Shown here one piece after another: positions 45,963 to 57,919 of a DNA stretch of 64,000 nt. Below the pieces are notes generated by a model. The model was not told the origin of the DNA and searched no databases. It saw nothing but the letters and a program-made list of their open reading frames with translations. Origin of the DNA: Chaunax sp. Z400 (lineage: Eukaryota > Chordata > Actinopteri > Lophiiformes > Chaunacidae); the NCBI GenBank assembly GCA_037577475.1, contig CM075185.1:33540874-33604873 (forward strand), written 5' to 3'. Positions within the stretch are counted from its first letter, which is position 1. Each line of letters opens with the position of its first letter. Position numbers and translations under genes: made by a program.

Positions 45963-48900
45963 GGGATAAGCTCTTTCAATGGTTTTATGGGGTCTCCAAG
46001 AAATCCAGCAGGTAAACCGAGTCTCTGCGACTTACGGTTCCCGAGATATGACATGTATTTTTGGTGATTTTTGGAATGTTTGTATCTCAGGAAAGGAAGG
46101 TCGTAGAGACTCGGGAAGAAGTCTGGCGTGTTCGGAGACCACGAATTATGTCCGACGGATCAGGGTCCCGAGTCTCTACGACCTTCCGTTCCCGAGTTAT
46201 ACTCAAGTTTATTTTCCCATTGAAGTGAATGGGGTTTGGTTCGCCTATAGTGAATGTGTGTATCTCGGAAACGGAAGGTCGTATAGACTCGGGACCAACG
46301 TCCGTCTAGGGGTTTATGTGGTCTCTGAGAACACCAGTCTTTGTCCCGAGTCTGTGCGACCTTCCTTTCCCGAGATATGACATGTTCAGTAGGGGCGTAC
46401 TTTGAATGTCTGTATCTCGGGAACGGAAGGTCGTAGAGACTCGCGGACAAGTGTGGGTTAGGGGTTAGGGTTAGGATTAGGGTTAAGGAGATAAAAACTC
46501 AATCGGGGCCCTACCCGGGTTGGTAACTTTTGAACGGAATGTCGTAGAGACTCGGGGATAAGCTCTTTCAATGGTTTTATGGGGTCTCCAAGAACGCCAG
46601 CAGGTAAACCGAGTCTCTACGACTTACGGTTCCCGAGATATGACATGTATTTTTGGTGATTTTTGGAATGTTTGTATCTCGGGAACGGAAGGTCGTAGAG
46701 ACTCGGGGAGAAGTCTGGCGTGTTCAGAGACCACGAATTATGTCCGACGGATCAGGGTCCCGAGTCTCTACGACCTTCCGTTCCCGAGTTATACTCAAGT
46801 TTATTTTCCCATTGAAGTGAATGGGGTTTGGTTCGCCTATAGTGAATGTGTGTATCTCGGAAACGGAAGGTCGTAGAGACTCGGGACCAACGTCCGTCTA
46901 GGGGTTTATGTGGTCTCTGAGAACACCAGTCTTTGTCCCGAGTCTGTGCGACCTTCCTTTCCCGAGATATGACATGTCCAGTAGGGGCGTATTTTGAATG
47001 TCTGTATCTCGGGAACGGAAGGTCGTAGAGACTCGCGGACAAGTGTGGGTTAGGGGTTAGGGTTAGGGTTAGGTTAAGGGGATAAAAACTCAATCGGGGC
47101 CCTACCCGGGTTGGTAACTTTTGAACGGAAGGTCGTAGAGACTCGGGGATAAGCTCTTTCAATGGTTTTATGGGGTCTCCAAGAACGCCAGCAGGTAAAC
47201 CGAGTCTCTACGACTTACGGTTCCCGAGATATGACATGTATTTTTGGTGATTTTTGGAATGTTTGTATCTCGGGAAAGGAAGGTCGTAGAGACTCGGGGA
47301 GAAGTCTGGCGTGTTCGGAGACCACGAATTATGTCCGACGGATCAGGGTCCCGAGTCTCTACGACCTTCCGTTCCCGAGTTATACTCAAGCTTATTTTCC
47401 CATTGAAGTGAATGGGGTTTGGTTCGCCTATAGTGAATGTGTGTATCTCGGAAACGGAAGGTCGTAGAGACTCGGGACCAACGTCCGTCTAGGGGTTTAT
47501 GTGGTCTCTGAGAACACCAGTCTTTGTCCCGAGTCTGTGCGACCTTCCTTTCCCGAGATATGACATGTCCAGTAGGGGCGTATTTTGAATGTCTGTATCT
47601 CGAGAACGGAAGGTCGTAGAGACTCGCGGACAAGTGTGGGTTAGGGGTTAGGGTTAGGGTTAGGGTTAGGTTAAGGGGATAAAAACTCAATCGGGGCCCT
47701 ACCCGGGTTGGTAACTTTTGAACGGAAGGTCGTAGAGACTCGGGGATAAGCTCTTTCAATGGTTTTATGGGGTCTCCAAGAAATCCAGCAGGTAAACCGA
47801 GTCTCTGCGACTTACGGTTCCCGAGATATGACATGTATTTTTGGTGATTTTTGGAATGTTTGTATCTCAGGAAAGGAAGGTCGTAGAGACTCGGGAAGAA
47901 GTCTGGCGTGTTCGGAGACCACGAATTATGTCCGACGGATCAGGGTCCCGAGTCTCTACGACCTTCCGTTCCCGAGTTATACTCAAGTTTATTTTCCCAT
48001 TGAAGTGAATGGGGTTTGGTTCGCCTATAGTGAATGTGTGTATCTCGGAAACGGAAGGTCGTATAGACTCGGGACCAACGTCCGTCTAGGGGTTTATGTG
48101 GTCTCTGAGAACACCAGTCTTTGTCCCGAGTCTGTGCGACCTTCCTTTCCCGAGATATGACATGTTCAGTAGGGGCGTACTTTGAATGTCTGTATCTCGG
48201 GAACGGAAGGTCGTAGAGACTCGCGGACAAGTGTGGGTTAGGGGTTAGGGTTAGGGTTAGGGTTAGGTTAAGGGGATAAAAACTCAATCGGGGCCCTACC
48301 CGGGTTGGTAACTTTTGAACGGAAGGTCGTAGAGACTCGGGGATAAGCTCTTTCAATGGTTTTATGGGGTCTCCAAGAACGCCAGCAGGTAAACCGAGTC
48401 TCTACGACTTACGGTTCCCGAGATATGACATGTATTTTTGGTGATTTTTGGAATGTTTGTATCTCGGGAACGGAAGGTCGTAGAGACTCGGGGAGAAGTC
48501 TGGCGTGTTCAGAGACCACGAATTATGTCCGACGGATCAGGGTCCCGAGTCTCTACGACCTTCCGTTCCCGAGTTATACTCATGTTTATTTTCCCATTGA
48601 AGTGAATGGGGTTTGGTTCGCCTATAGTGAATGTGTGTATCTCGGAAACGGAAGGTCGTAGAGACTCGGGACCAACGTCCGTCTAGGGGTTTATGTGGTC
48701 TCTGAGAACACCAGTCTTTGTCCCGAGTCTGTGCGACCTTCCTTTCATGAGATATGACATGTCCAGTAGGGGCGTATTTTGAATGTCTGTATCTCGGGAA
48801 CGGAAGGTCGTAGAGACTCGCGGACAAGTGTGGGTTAGGGGTTAGGGTTAGGGTTAGGGTTAAGGGGATAAAAACTCAATCGGGGCCCTACCCGGGTTGG

Positions 48901-49522
48901 TAACTTTTGAACGGAATGTCGTAGAGACTCGGGGATAAGCTCTTTCAATGGTTTTATGGGGTCTCCAAGAACGCCAGCAGGTAAACCGAGTCTCTACGAC
49001 TTACGGTTCCCGAGATATGACATGTATTTTTGGTGATTTTTGGAATGTTTGTATCTCGGGAACGGAAGGTCGTAGAGACTCGGGGAGAAGTCTGGCGTGT
49101 TCAGAGACCACGAATTATGTCCGACGGATCAGGGTCCCGAGTCTCTACGACCTTCCGTTCCCGAGTTATACTCAAGTTTATTTTCCCATTGAAGTGAATG
49201 GGGTTTGGTTCGCCTATAGTGAATGTGTGTATCTCGGAAACGGAAGGTCGTAGAGACTCGGGACCAACGTCCGTCTAGGGTTTTATGTGGTCTCTGAGAA
49301 CACCAGTCTTTGTCCCGAGTCTGTGCGACCTTCCTTTCCCGAGATATGACATGTCCAGTAGGGGCGTATTTTGAATGTCTGTATCTCGGGAACGGAAGGT
49401 CGTAGAGACTCGCGGACAAGTGTGGGTTAGGGGTTAGGGTTAGGGTTAGGTTAAGGGGATAAAAACTCAATCGGGGCCCTACCCGGGTTGGTAACTTTTG
49501 AACGGAAGGTCGTAGAGACTCG
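45963..49522 (+). repeat. Higher-order repeat: related 1780-bp trimers
   Basis: 45963-47742 is beta, gamma, alpha; 47743-49522 is the same beta, then two gamma-like units (48340, 48932). Both beta units have GTCGTATAGACTC, ATGTTCAG and GCGTACTTTG in D. The A after the first beta is the TTAGGATTAGGG/AAGGAG type normally found after delta, so that unit is a beta-delta fusion with part of the cycle lost. Confidence 0.82.
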
Positions 49523-52500
49523 GGGATAAGCTCTTTCAATGGTTTTATGGGGTCTCCAAGAAATCCAGCAGGTAAACCGAGTCTCTGCGACTTACGGTTC
49601 CCGAGATATGACATGTATTTTTGGTGATTTTTGGAATGTTTGTATCTCAGGAAAGGAAGGTCGTAGAGACTCGGGGAGAAGTCTGGCGTGTTCGGAGACC
49701 ACGAATTATGTCCGACGGATCAGGGTCCCGAGTCTCTACGACCTTCCGTTCCCGAGTTATACTCAAGCTTATTTTCCCATTGAAGTGAATGGGGTTTGGT
49801 TCGCCTATAGTGAATGTGTGTATCTCGGAAACGGAAGGTCGTAGAGACTCGGGACCAACGTCCGTCTAGGGGTTTATGTGGTCTCTGAGAACACCAGTCT
49901 TTGTCCCGAGTCTGTGCGACCTTCCTTTCCCGAGATATGACATGTCCAGTAGGGGCGTATTTTGAATGTCTGTATCTCGAGAACGGAAGGTCGTAGAGAC
50001 TCGCGGACAAGTGTGGGTTAGGGGTTAGGGTTAGGGTTAGGGTTAGGTTAAGGGGATAAAAACTCAATCGGGGCCCTACCCGGGTTGGTAACTTTTGAAC
50101 GGAAGGTCGTAGAGACTCGGGGATAAGCTCTTTCAATGGTTTTATGGGGTCTCCAAGAAATCCAGCAGGTAAACCGAGTCTCTGCGACTTACGGTTCCCG
50201 AGATATGACATGTATTTTTGGTGATTTTTGGAATGTTTGTATCTCAGGAAAGGAAGGTCGTAGAGACTCGGGGAGAAGTCTGGCGTGTTCGGAGACCACG
50301 AATTATGTCTGACGGATCAGGGTCCCGAGTCTCTACGACCTTCCGTTCCCGAGTTATACTCAAGTTTATTTTCCCATTGAAGTGAATGGGGTTTGGTTCG
50401 CCTATAGTGAATGTGTGTATCTCGGAAACGGAAGGTCGTAGAGACTCGGGACCAACGTCCGTCTAGGGGTTTATGTGGTCTCTGAGAACACCAGTCTTTG
50501 TCCCGAGTCTGTGCGACCTTCCTTTCCCGAGATATGACATGTCCAGTAGGGGCGTATTTTGAATGTCTGTATCTCGGGAACGGAAGGTCGTAGAGACTCG
50601 CGGACAAGTGTGGGTTAGGGGTTAGGGTTAGGGTTAGGGTTAAGGAGATAAAAACTCAATCGGGGCCCTACCCGGGTTGGAAACTTTTGAACGGAATGTC
50701 GTAGAGACTCGGGGATAAGCTCTTTCAATGGTTTTATGGGGTCTCCAAGAACGCCAGCAGGTAAACCGAGTCTCTACGACTTACGGTTCCCGAGATATGA
50801 CATGTATTTTTGGTGATTTTTGGAATGTTTGTATCTCGGGAAAGGAAGGTCGTAGAGACTCGGGGAGAAGTCTGGCGTGTTCGGAGACCACGAATTATGT
50901 CCGACGGATCAGGGTCCCGAGTCTCTACGACCTTCCGTTCCCGAGTTATACTCAAGTTTATTTTCCCATTGAAGTGAATGGGGTTTGGTTCGCCTATAGT
51001 GAATGTGTGTATCTCGGAAACGGAAGGTCGTAGAGACTCGGGACCAACGTCCGTCTAGGGGTTTATGTGGTCTCTGAGAACACCAGTCTTTGTCCCGAGT
51101 CTGTGCGACCTTCCTTTCCCGAGATATGACATGTTCAGTAGGGGCGTATTTTGAATGTCTGTATCTCGGGAACGGAAGGTCGTAGAGACTCGCGGACAAG
51201 TGTGGGTTAGGGGTTAGGGTTAGGGTTAGGGTTAGGTTAAGGGGATAAAAACTCAATCGGGGCCCTACCCGGGTTGGTAACTTTTGAACGGAAGGTCGTA
51301 GAGACTCGGGGATAAGCTCTTTCAATGGTTTTATGGGGTCTCCAAGAAATCCAGCAGGTAAACCGAGTCTCTGCGACTTACGGTTCCCGAGATATGACAT
51401 GTATTTTTGGTGATTTTTGGAATGTTTGTATCTCAGGAAAGGAAGGTCGTAGAGACTCGGGGAGAAGTCTGGCGTGTTCGGAGACCACGAATTATGTCCG
51501 ACGGATCAGGGTCCCGAGTCTCTACGACCTTCCGTTCCCGAGTTATACTCAAGCTTATTTTCCCATTGAAGTGAATGGGGTTTGGTTCGCCTATAGTGAA
51601 TGTGTGTATCTCGGAAACGGAAGGTCGTAGAGACTCGGGACCAACGTCCGTCTAGGGGTTTATGTGGTCTCTGAGAACACCAGTCTTTGTCCCGAGTCTG
51701 TGCGACCTTCCTTTCCCGAGATATGACATGTCCAGTAGGGGCGTATTTTGAATGTCTGTATCTCGAGAACGGAAGGTCGTAGAGACTCGCGGACAAGTGT
51801 GGGTTAGGGGTTAGGGTTAGGGTTAGGGTTAGGTTAAGGGGATAAAAACTCAATCGGGGCCCTACCCGGGTTGGTAACTTTTGAACGGAAGGTCGTAGAG
51901 ACTCGGGGATAAGCTCTTTCAATGGTTTTATGGGGTCTCCAAGAAATCCAGCAGGTAAACCGAGTCTCTGCGACTTACGGTTCCCGAGATATGACATGTA
52001 TTTTTGGTGATTTTTGGAATGTTTGTATCTCAGGAAAGGAAGGTCGTAGAGACTCGGGGAGAAGTCTGGCGTGGTCGGAGACCACGAATTATGTCCAACG
52101 GATCAGGGTCCCGAGTCTCTACGACCTTCCGTTCCCGAGTTATACTCAAGTTTATTTTCCCATTGAAGTGAATGGGGTTTGGTTCGCCTATAGTGAATGT
52201 GTGTATCTCGGAAACGGAAGGTCGTAGAGACTCGGGACCAACGTCCGTCTAGGGGTTTATGTGGTCTCTGAGAACACCAGTCTTTGTCCCGAGTCTGTGC
52301 GACCTTCCTTTCCCGAGATATGACATGTTCAGTAGGGGCGTATTTTGAATGTCTGTATCTCGGGAACGGAAGGTCGTAGAGACTCGCGGACAAGTGTGGG
52401 TTAGGGGTTAGGGTTAGGGTTAGGGTTAGGTTAAGGGGATAAAAACTCAATCGGGGCCCTACCCGGGTTGGTAACTTTTGAACGGAAGGTCGTAGAGACT

Positions 52501-55500
52501 CGGGGATAAGCTCTTTCAATGGTTTTATGGGGTCTCCAAGAAATCCAGCAGGTAAACCGAGTCTCTGCGACTTACGGTTCCCGAGATATGACATGTATTT
52601 TTGGTGATTTTTGGAATGTTTGTATCTCAGGAAAGGAAGGTCGTAGAGACTCGGGGAGAAGTCTGGCGTGTTCGGAGACCACGAATTATGTCCGACGGAT
52701 CAGGGTCCCGAGTCTCTACGACCTTCCGTTCCCGAGTTATACTCAAGCTTATTTTCCCATTGAAGTGAATGGGGTTTGGTTCGCCTATAGTGAATGTGTG
52801 TATCTCGGAAACGGAAGGTCGTAGAGACTCGGGACCAACGTCCGTCTAGGGGTTTATGTGGTCTCTGAGAACACCAGTCTTTGTCCCGAGTCTGTGCGAC
52901 CTTCCTTTCCCGAGATATGACATGTCCAGTAGGGGCGTATTTTGAATGTCTGTATCTCGAGAACGGAAGGTCGTAGAGACTCGCGGACAAGTGTGGGTTA
53001 GGGGTTAGGGTTAGGGTTAGGGTTAGGTTAAGGGGATAAAAACTCAATCGGGGCCCTACCCGGGTTGGTAACTTTTGAACGGAAGGTCGTAGAGACTCGG
53101 GGATAAGCTCTTTCAATGGTTTTATGGGGTCTCCAAGAAATCCAGCAGGTAAACCGAGTCTCTGCGACTTACGGTTCCCGAGATATGACATGTATTTTTG
53201 GTGATTTTTGGAATGTTTGTATCTCAGGAAAGGAAGGTCGTAGAGACTCGGGGAGAAGTCTGGCGTGTTCGGAGACCACGAATTATGTCTGACGGATCAG
53301 GGTCCCGAGTCTCTACGACCTTCCGTTCCCGAGTTATACTCAAGTTTATTTTCCCATTGAAGTGAATGGGGTTTGGTTCGCCTATAGTGAATGTGTGTAT
53401 CTCGGAAACGGAAGGTCGTAGAGACTCGGGACCAACGTCCGTCTAGGGGTTTATGTGGTCTCTGAGAACACCAGTCTTTGTCCCGAGTCTGTGCGACCTT
53501 CCTTTCCCGAGATATGACATGTCCAGTAGGGGCGTATTTTGAATGTCTGTATCTCGGGAACGGAAGGTCGTAGAGACTCGCGGACAAGTGTGGGTTAGGG
53601 GTTAGGGTTAGGGTTAGGGTTAAGGAGATAAAAACTCAATCGGGGCCCTACCCGGGTTGGTAACTTTTGAACGGAATGTCGTAGAGACTCGGGGATAAGC
53701 TCTTTCAATGGTTTTATGGGGTCTCCAAGAACGCCAGCAGGTAAACCGAGTCTCTACGACTTACGGTTCCCGAGATATGACATGTATTTTTGGTGATTTT
53801 TGGAATGTTTGTATCTCGGGAAAGGAAGGTCGTAGAGACTCGGGGAGAAGTCTGGCGTGTTCGGAGACCACGAATTATGTCCGACGGATCATGGTCCCGA
53901 GTCTCTACGACCTTCCGTTCCCGAGTTATACTCAAGTTTATTTTCCCATTGAAGTGAATGGGGTTTGGTTCGCCTATAGTGAATGTGTGTATCTCGGAAA
54001 CGGAAGGTCGTAGAGACTCGGGACCAACGTCCGTCTAGGGGTTTATGTGGTCTCTGAGAACACCAGTCTTTGTCCCGAGTCTGTGCGACCTTCCTTTCCC
54101 GAGATATGACATGTCCAGTAGGGGCGTATTTTGAATGTCTGTATCTCGGGAACGGAAGGTCGTAGCGACTCGCGGACAAGTGTGAGTTAGGGGTTAGGGT
54201 TAGGGTTAGGGTTAAGGAGATAAAAACTCAATCGGGGCCCTACCCGGGTTGGTAACTTTTGAACGGAATGTCGTAGAGACTCGGGGATAAGCTCTTTCAA
54301 TGGTTTTATGGGGTCTCCAAGAACGCCAGCAGGTAAACCGAGTCTCTACGACTTACGGTTCCCGAGATATGACATGTATTTTTTGTGATTTTTGGAATGT
54401 TTGTATCTCGGGAAAGGAAGGTCGTAGAGACTCGGGGAGAAGTCTGGCGTGTTCGGAGACCACGAATTATGTCCGACGGATCAGGGTCCCGAGTCTCTAC
54501 GACCTTCCGTTCCCGAGTTATACTCAAGTTTATTTTCCCATTGAAGTGAATGGGGTTTGGTTCGCCTATAGTGAATGTGTGTATCTCGGAAACGGAAGGT
54601 CGTAGAGACTCGGGACCAACGTCCGTCTAGGGGTTTATGTGGTCTCTGAGAACACCAGTCTTTGTCCCGAGTCTGTGCGACCTTCCTTTCCCGAGATATG
54701 ACATGTCCAGTAGGGGCGTATTTTGAATGTCTGTATCTCGGGAACGGAAGGTCGTAGAGACTCGCGGACAAGTGTGGGTTAGGGGTTAGGGTTAGGGTTA
54801 GGGTTAAGGAGATAAAAACTCAATCGGGGCCCTACCCGGGTTGGTAACTTTTGAACGGAATGTCGTAGAGACTCGGGGATAAGCTCTTTCAATGGTTTTA
54901 TGGGGTCTCCAAGAACGCCAGCAGGTAAACCGAGTCTCTACGACTTACGGTTCCCGAGATATGACATGTATTTTTGGTGATTTTTGGAATGTTTGTATCT
55001 CGGGAAAGGAAGGTCGTAGAGACTCGGGGAGAAGTCTGGCGTGGTCGGAGACCACGAATTATGTCCGACGGATCAGGGTCCCGAGTCTCTACGACCTTCC
55101 GTTCCCGAGTTATACTCAAGTTTATTTTCCCATTGAAGTGAATGGGGTTTGGTTCGCCTATAGTGAATGTGTGTATCTCGGAAACGGAAGGTCGTAGAGA
55201 CTCGGGACCAACGTCCATCTAGGGGTTTATGTGGTCTCTGAGAACACCAGTCTTTGTCCCGAGTCTGTGCGACCTTCCTTTCCCGAGATATGACATGTTC
55301 AGTAGGGGCGTATTTTGAATGTCTGTATCTCGGGAACGGAAGGTCGTAGAGACTCGCGGACAAGTGTGGGTTAGGGGTTAGGGTTAGGGTTAGGGTTAGG
55401 TTAAGGGGATAAAAACTCAATCGGGGCCCTACCCGGGTTGGTAACTTTTGAACGGAAGGTCGTAGAGACTCGGGGATAAGCTCTTTCAATGGTTTTATGG

Positions 55501-57142
55501 GGTCTCCAAGAAATCCAGCAGGTAAAGCGAGTCTCTGCGACTTACGGTTCCCGAGATATGACATGTATTTTTGGTGATTTTTGGAATGTTTGTATCTCAG
55601 GAAAGGAAGGTCGTAGAGACTCGGGGAGAAGTCTGGCGTGTTCGGAGACCACGAATTATGTCCGACGGATCAGGGTCCCGAGTCTCTACGACCTTCCGTT
55701 CCCGAGTTATACTCAAGCTTATTTTCCCATTGAAGTGAATGGGGTTTGGTTCGCCTATAGTGAATGTGTGTATCTCGGAAACGGAAGGTCGTAGAGACTC
55801 GGGACCAACGTCCGTCTAGGGGTTTATGTGGTCTCTGAGAACACCAGTCTTTGTCCCGAGTCTGTGCGACCTTCCTTTCCCGAGATATGACATGTCCAGT
55901 AGGGGCGTATTTTGAATGTCTGTATCTCGAGAACGGAAGGTCGTAGAGACTCGCGGACAAGTGTGGGTTAGGGGTTAGGGTTAGGGTTAGGGTTAGGTTA
56001 AGGGGATAAAAACTCAATCGGGGCCCTACCCGGGTTGGTAACTTTTGAACGGAAGGTCGTAGAGACTCGGGGATAAGCTCTTTCAATGGTTTTATGGGGT
56101 CTCCAAGAAATCCAGCAGGTAAACCGAGTCTCTGCGACTTACGGTTCCCGAGATATGACATGTATTTTTGGTGATTTTTGGAATGTTTGTATCTCAGGAA
56201 AGGAAGGTCGTAGAGACTCGGGGAGAAGTCTGGCGTGTTCGGAGACCACGAATTATGTCTGACGGATCAGGGTCCCGAGTCTCTACGACCTTCCGTTCCC
56301 GAGTTATACTCAAGTTTATTTTCCCATTGAAGTGAATGGGGTTTGGTTCGCCTATAGTGAATGTGTGTATCTCGGAAACGGAAGGTCGTAGAGACTCGGG
56401 ACCAACGTCCGTCTAGGGGTTTATGTGGTCTCTGAGAACACCAGTCTTTGTCCCGAGTCTGTGCGACCTTCCTTTCCCGAGATATGACATGTCCAGTAGG
56501 GGCGTATTTTGAATGTCTGTATCTCGGGAACGGAAGGTCGTAGAGACTCGCGGACAAGTGTGGGTTAGGGGTTAGGGTTAGGGTTAGGGTTAAGGAGATA
56601 AAAACTCAATCGGGGCCCTACCCGGGTTGGTAACTTTTGAACGGAATGTCGTAGAGACTCGGGGATAAGCTCTTTCAATGGTTTTATGGGGTCTCCAAGA
56701 ACGCCAGCAGGTAAACCGAGTCTCTACGACTTACGGTTCCCGAGATATGACATGTATTTTTGGTGATTTTTGGAATGTTTGTATCTCGGGAAAGGAAGGT
56801 CGTAGAGACTCGGGGAGAAGTCTGGCGTGTTCGGAGACCACGAATTATGTCCGACGGATCAGGGTCCCGAGTCTCTACGACCTTCCGTTCCCGAGTTATA
56901 CTCAAGTTTATTTTCCCATTGAAGTGAATGGGGTTTGGTTCGCCTATAGTGAATGTGTGTATCTCGGAAACGGAAGGTCGTAGAGACTCGGGACCAACGT
57001 CCGTCTAGGGGTTTATGTGGTCTCTGAGAACACCAGTCTTTGTCCCGAGTCTGTGCGACCTTCCTTTCCCGAGATATGACATGTCCAGTAGGGGCGTATT
57101 TTGAATGTCTGTATCTCGGGAACGGAAGGTCGTAGAGACTCG
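49523..57142 (+). repeat. Higher-order repeat: 2980-bp and 2970-bp pentamers plus a partial third copy
   Basis: Copies start at 49523, 52503 and 55473. Unit 1 has a beta-type B with an alpha-type C (CAAGCTTATT). Unit 2 has GTCTGACGG in C, and its A has AAGGAGATAAAA. Unit 3 has AACGCC with GGGAAAGG. Copies 1 and 2 differ in units 3-4 (597 against 592 bp). The third copy stops after the BCD of its unit 3, where flank-type C begins at 57143. GTGGTCGGAGACC marks the units at 51906 and 54876. Confidence 0.85.
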
Positions 57143-57919
57143 TGGAGAAGTCTGGCGTGTTCAGAGACCACGAATTATGTCGGACGGATCATGGTCCCGA
57201 GTCTCTACGACCTTCCGTTCCCGAGTTATACTCAAGTTTATTTTCCCATTGAAGTGAATGGGGTTTGGTTCGCCTATAGTGAATGTGTGTATCTCGGAAA
57301 CGGAAGGTCGTAGAGACTCGGGACCAACGTCCGTCTAGGGGTTTATGTGGTCTCTGAGAACACCAGTCTTTGTCCCGAGTCTGTGCGACCTTCCTTTCCC
57401 GAGATATGACATGTCCAGTAGGGGCGTATTTTGAATGTCTGTATCTCGGGAACGGAAGGTCGTAGAGACTCGGGGAGAAGTCTGGCGTGTTCAGAGACCA
57501 CGAATTATGTCGGACGGATCATGGTCCCGAGTCTCTACGACCTTCCGTTCCCGAGTTATACTCAAGTTTATTTTCCCATTGAAGTGAATGGGGTTTGGTT
57601 CGCCTATAGTGAATGTGTGTATCTCGGAAACGGAAGGTCGTAGAGACTCGGGACCAACGTCCGTCTAGGGGTTTATGTGGTCTCTGAGAACACCAGTCTT
57701 TGTCCCGAGTCTGTGCGACCTTCCTTTCCCGAGATATGACATGTCCAGTAGGGGCGTATTTTGAATGTCTGTATCTCGAGAACGGAAGGTCGTAGAGACT
57801 CGCGGACAAGTGTGGGTTAGGGGTTAGGGTTAGGGTTAGGGTTAGGGTTAAGGGGATAAAAACTCAATGGGGGCCCTACCCGGGTTGGTAACTTTTGAAC
57901 AGAAGGTCGTAGAGACTCG
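56662..57919 (+). repeat. Junction block B-CD-CD-CD-A between Domains II and III
   Basis: B 56662, C 56813 and D 56991 are Domain II type. C 57143, D 57321, C 57473, D 57651 and A 57803 are flank type. The C at 57473 is a hybrid (starts GGGAGAAG, has GTCGGACGG). The D at 57651 has the CTCGAGAACGG of alpha units, so Domain II sequence reaches into the flank. Confidence 0.87.

Larger units (their letters stand above)
19245..56661 (+). repeat. Domain II: homogenised BCDA tandem array, 63 units
   Basis: Every unit is B-C-D-A, 591-598 bp. B starts: 19245, 19842, 20440, 21031, 21628, 22220, 22811, 23408, 23999, 24596, 25187, 25784, 26375, 26966, 27563, 28154, 28751, 29343, 29940, 30531, 31122, 31714, 32305, 32902, 33493, 34084, 34676, 35267, 35864, 36461, 37054, 37646, 38237, 38834, 39427, 40019, 40610, 41207, 41804, 42397, 42988, 43585, 44182, 44775, 45366, 45963, 46555, 47146, 47743, 48340, 48932, 49523, 50120, 50712, 51309, 51906, 52503, 53100, 53692, 54284, 54876, 55473, 56070. 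In each unit B is +0 to +150, C +151 to +328, D +329 to +480, and A is the remaining 110-117 bp. Domain markers are CAGCAGG and GGAATGTTTG in B, GATCAGGGTCC in C, and an A with a shortened GTTAGGTTAAGG end in most units. Confidence 0.95.
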
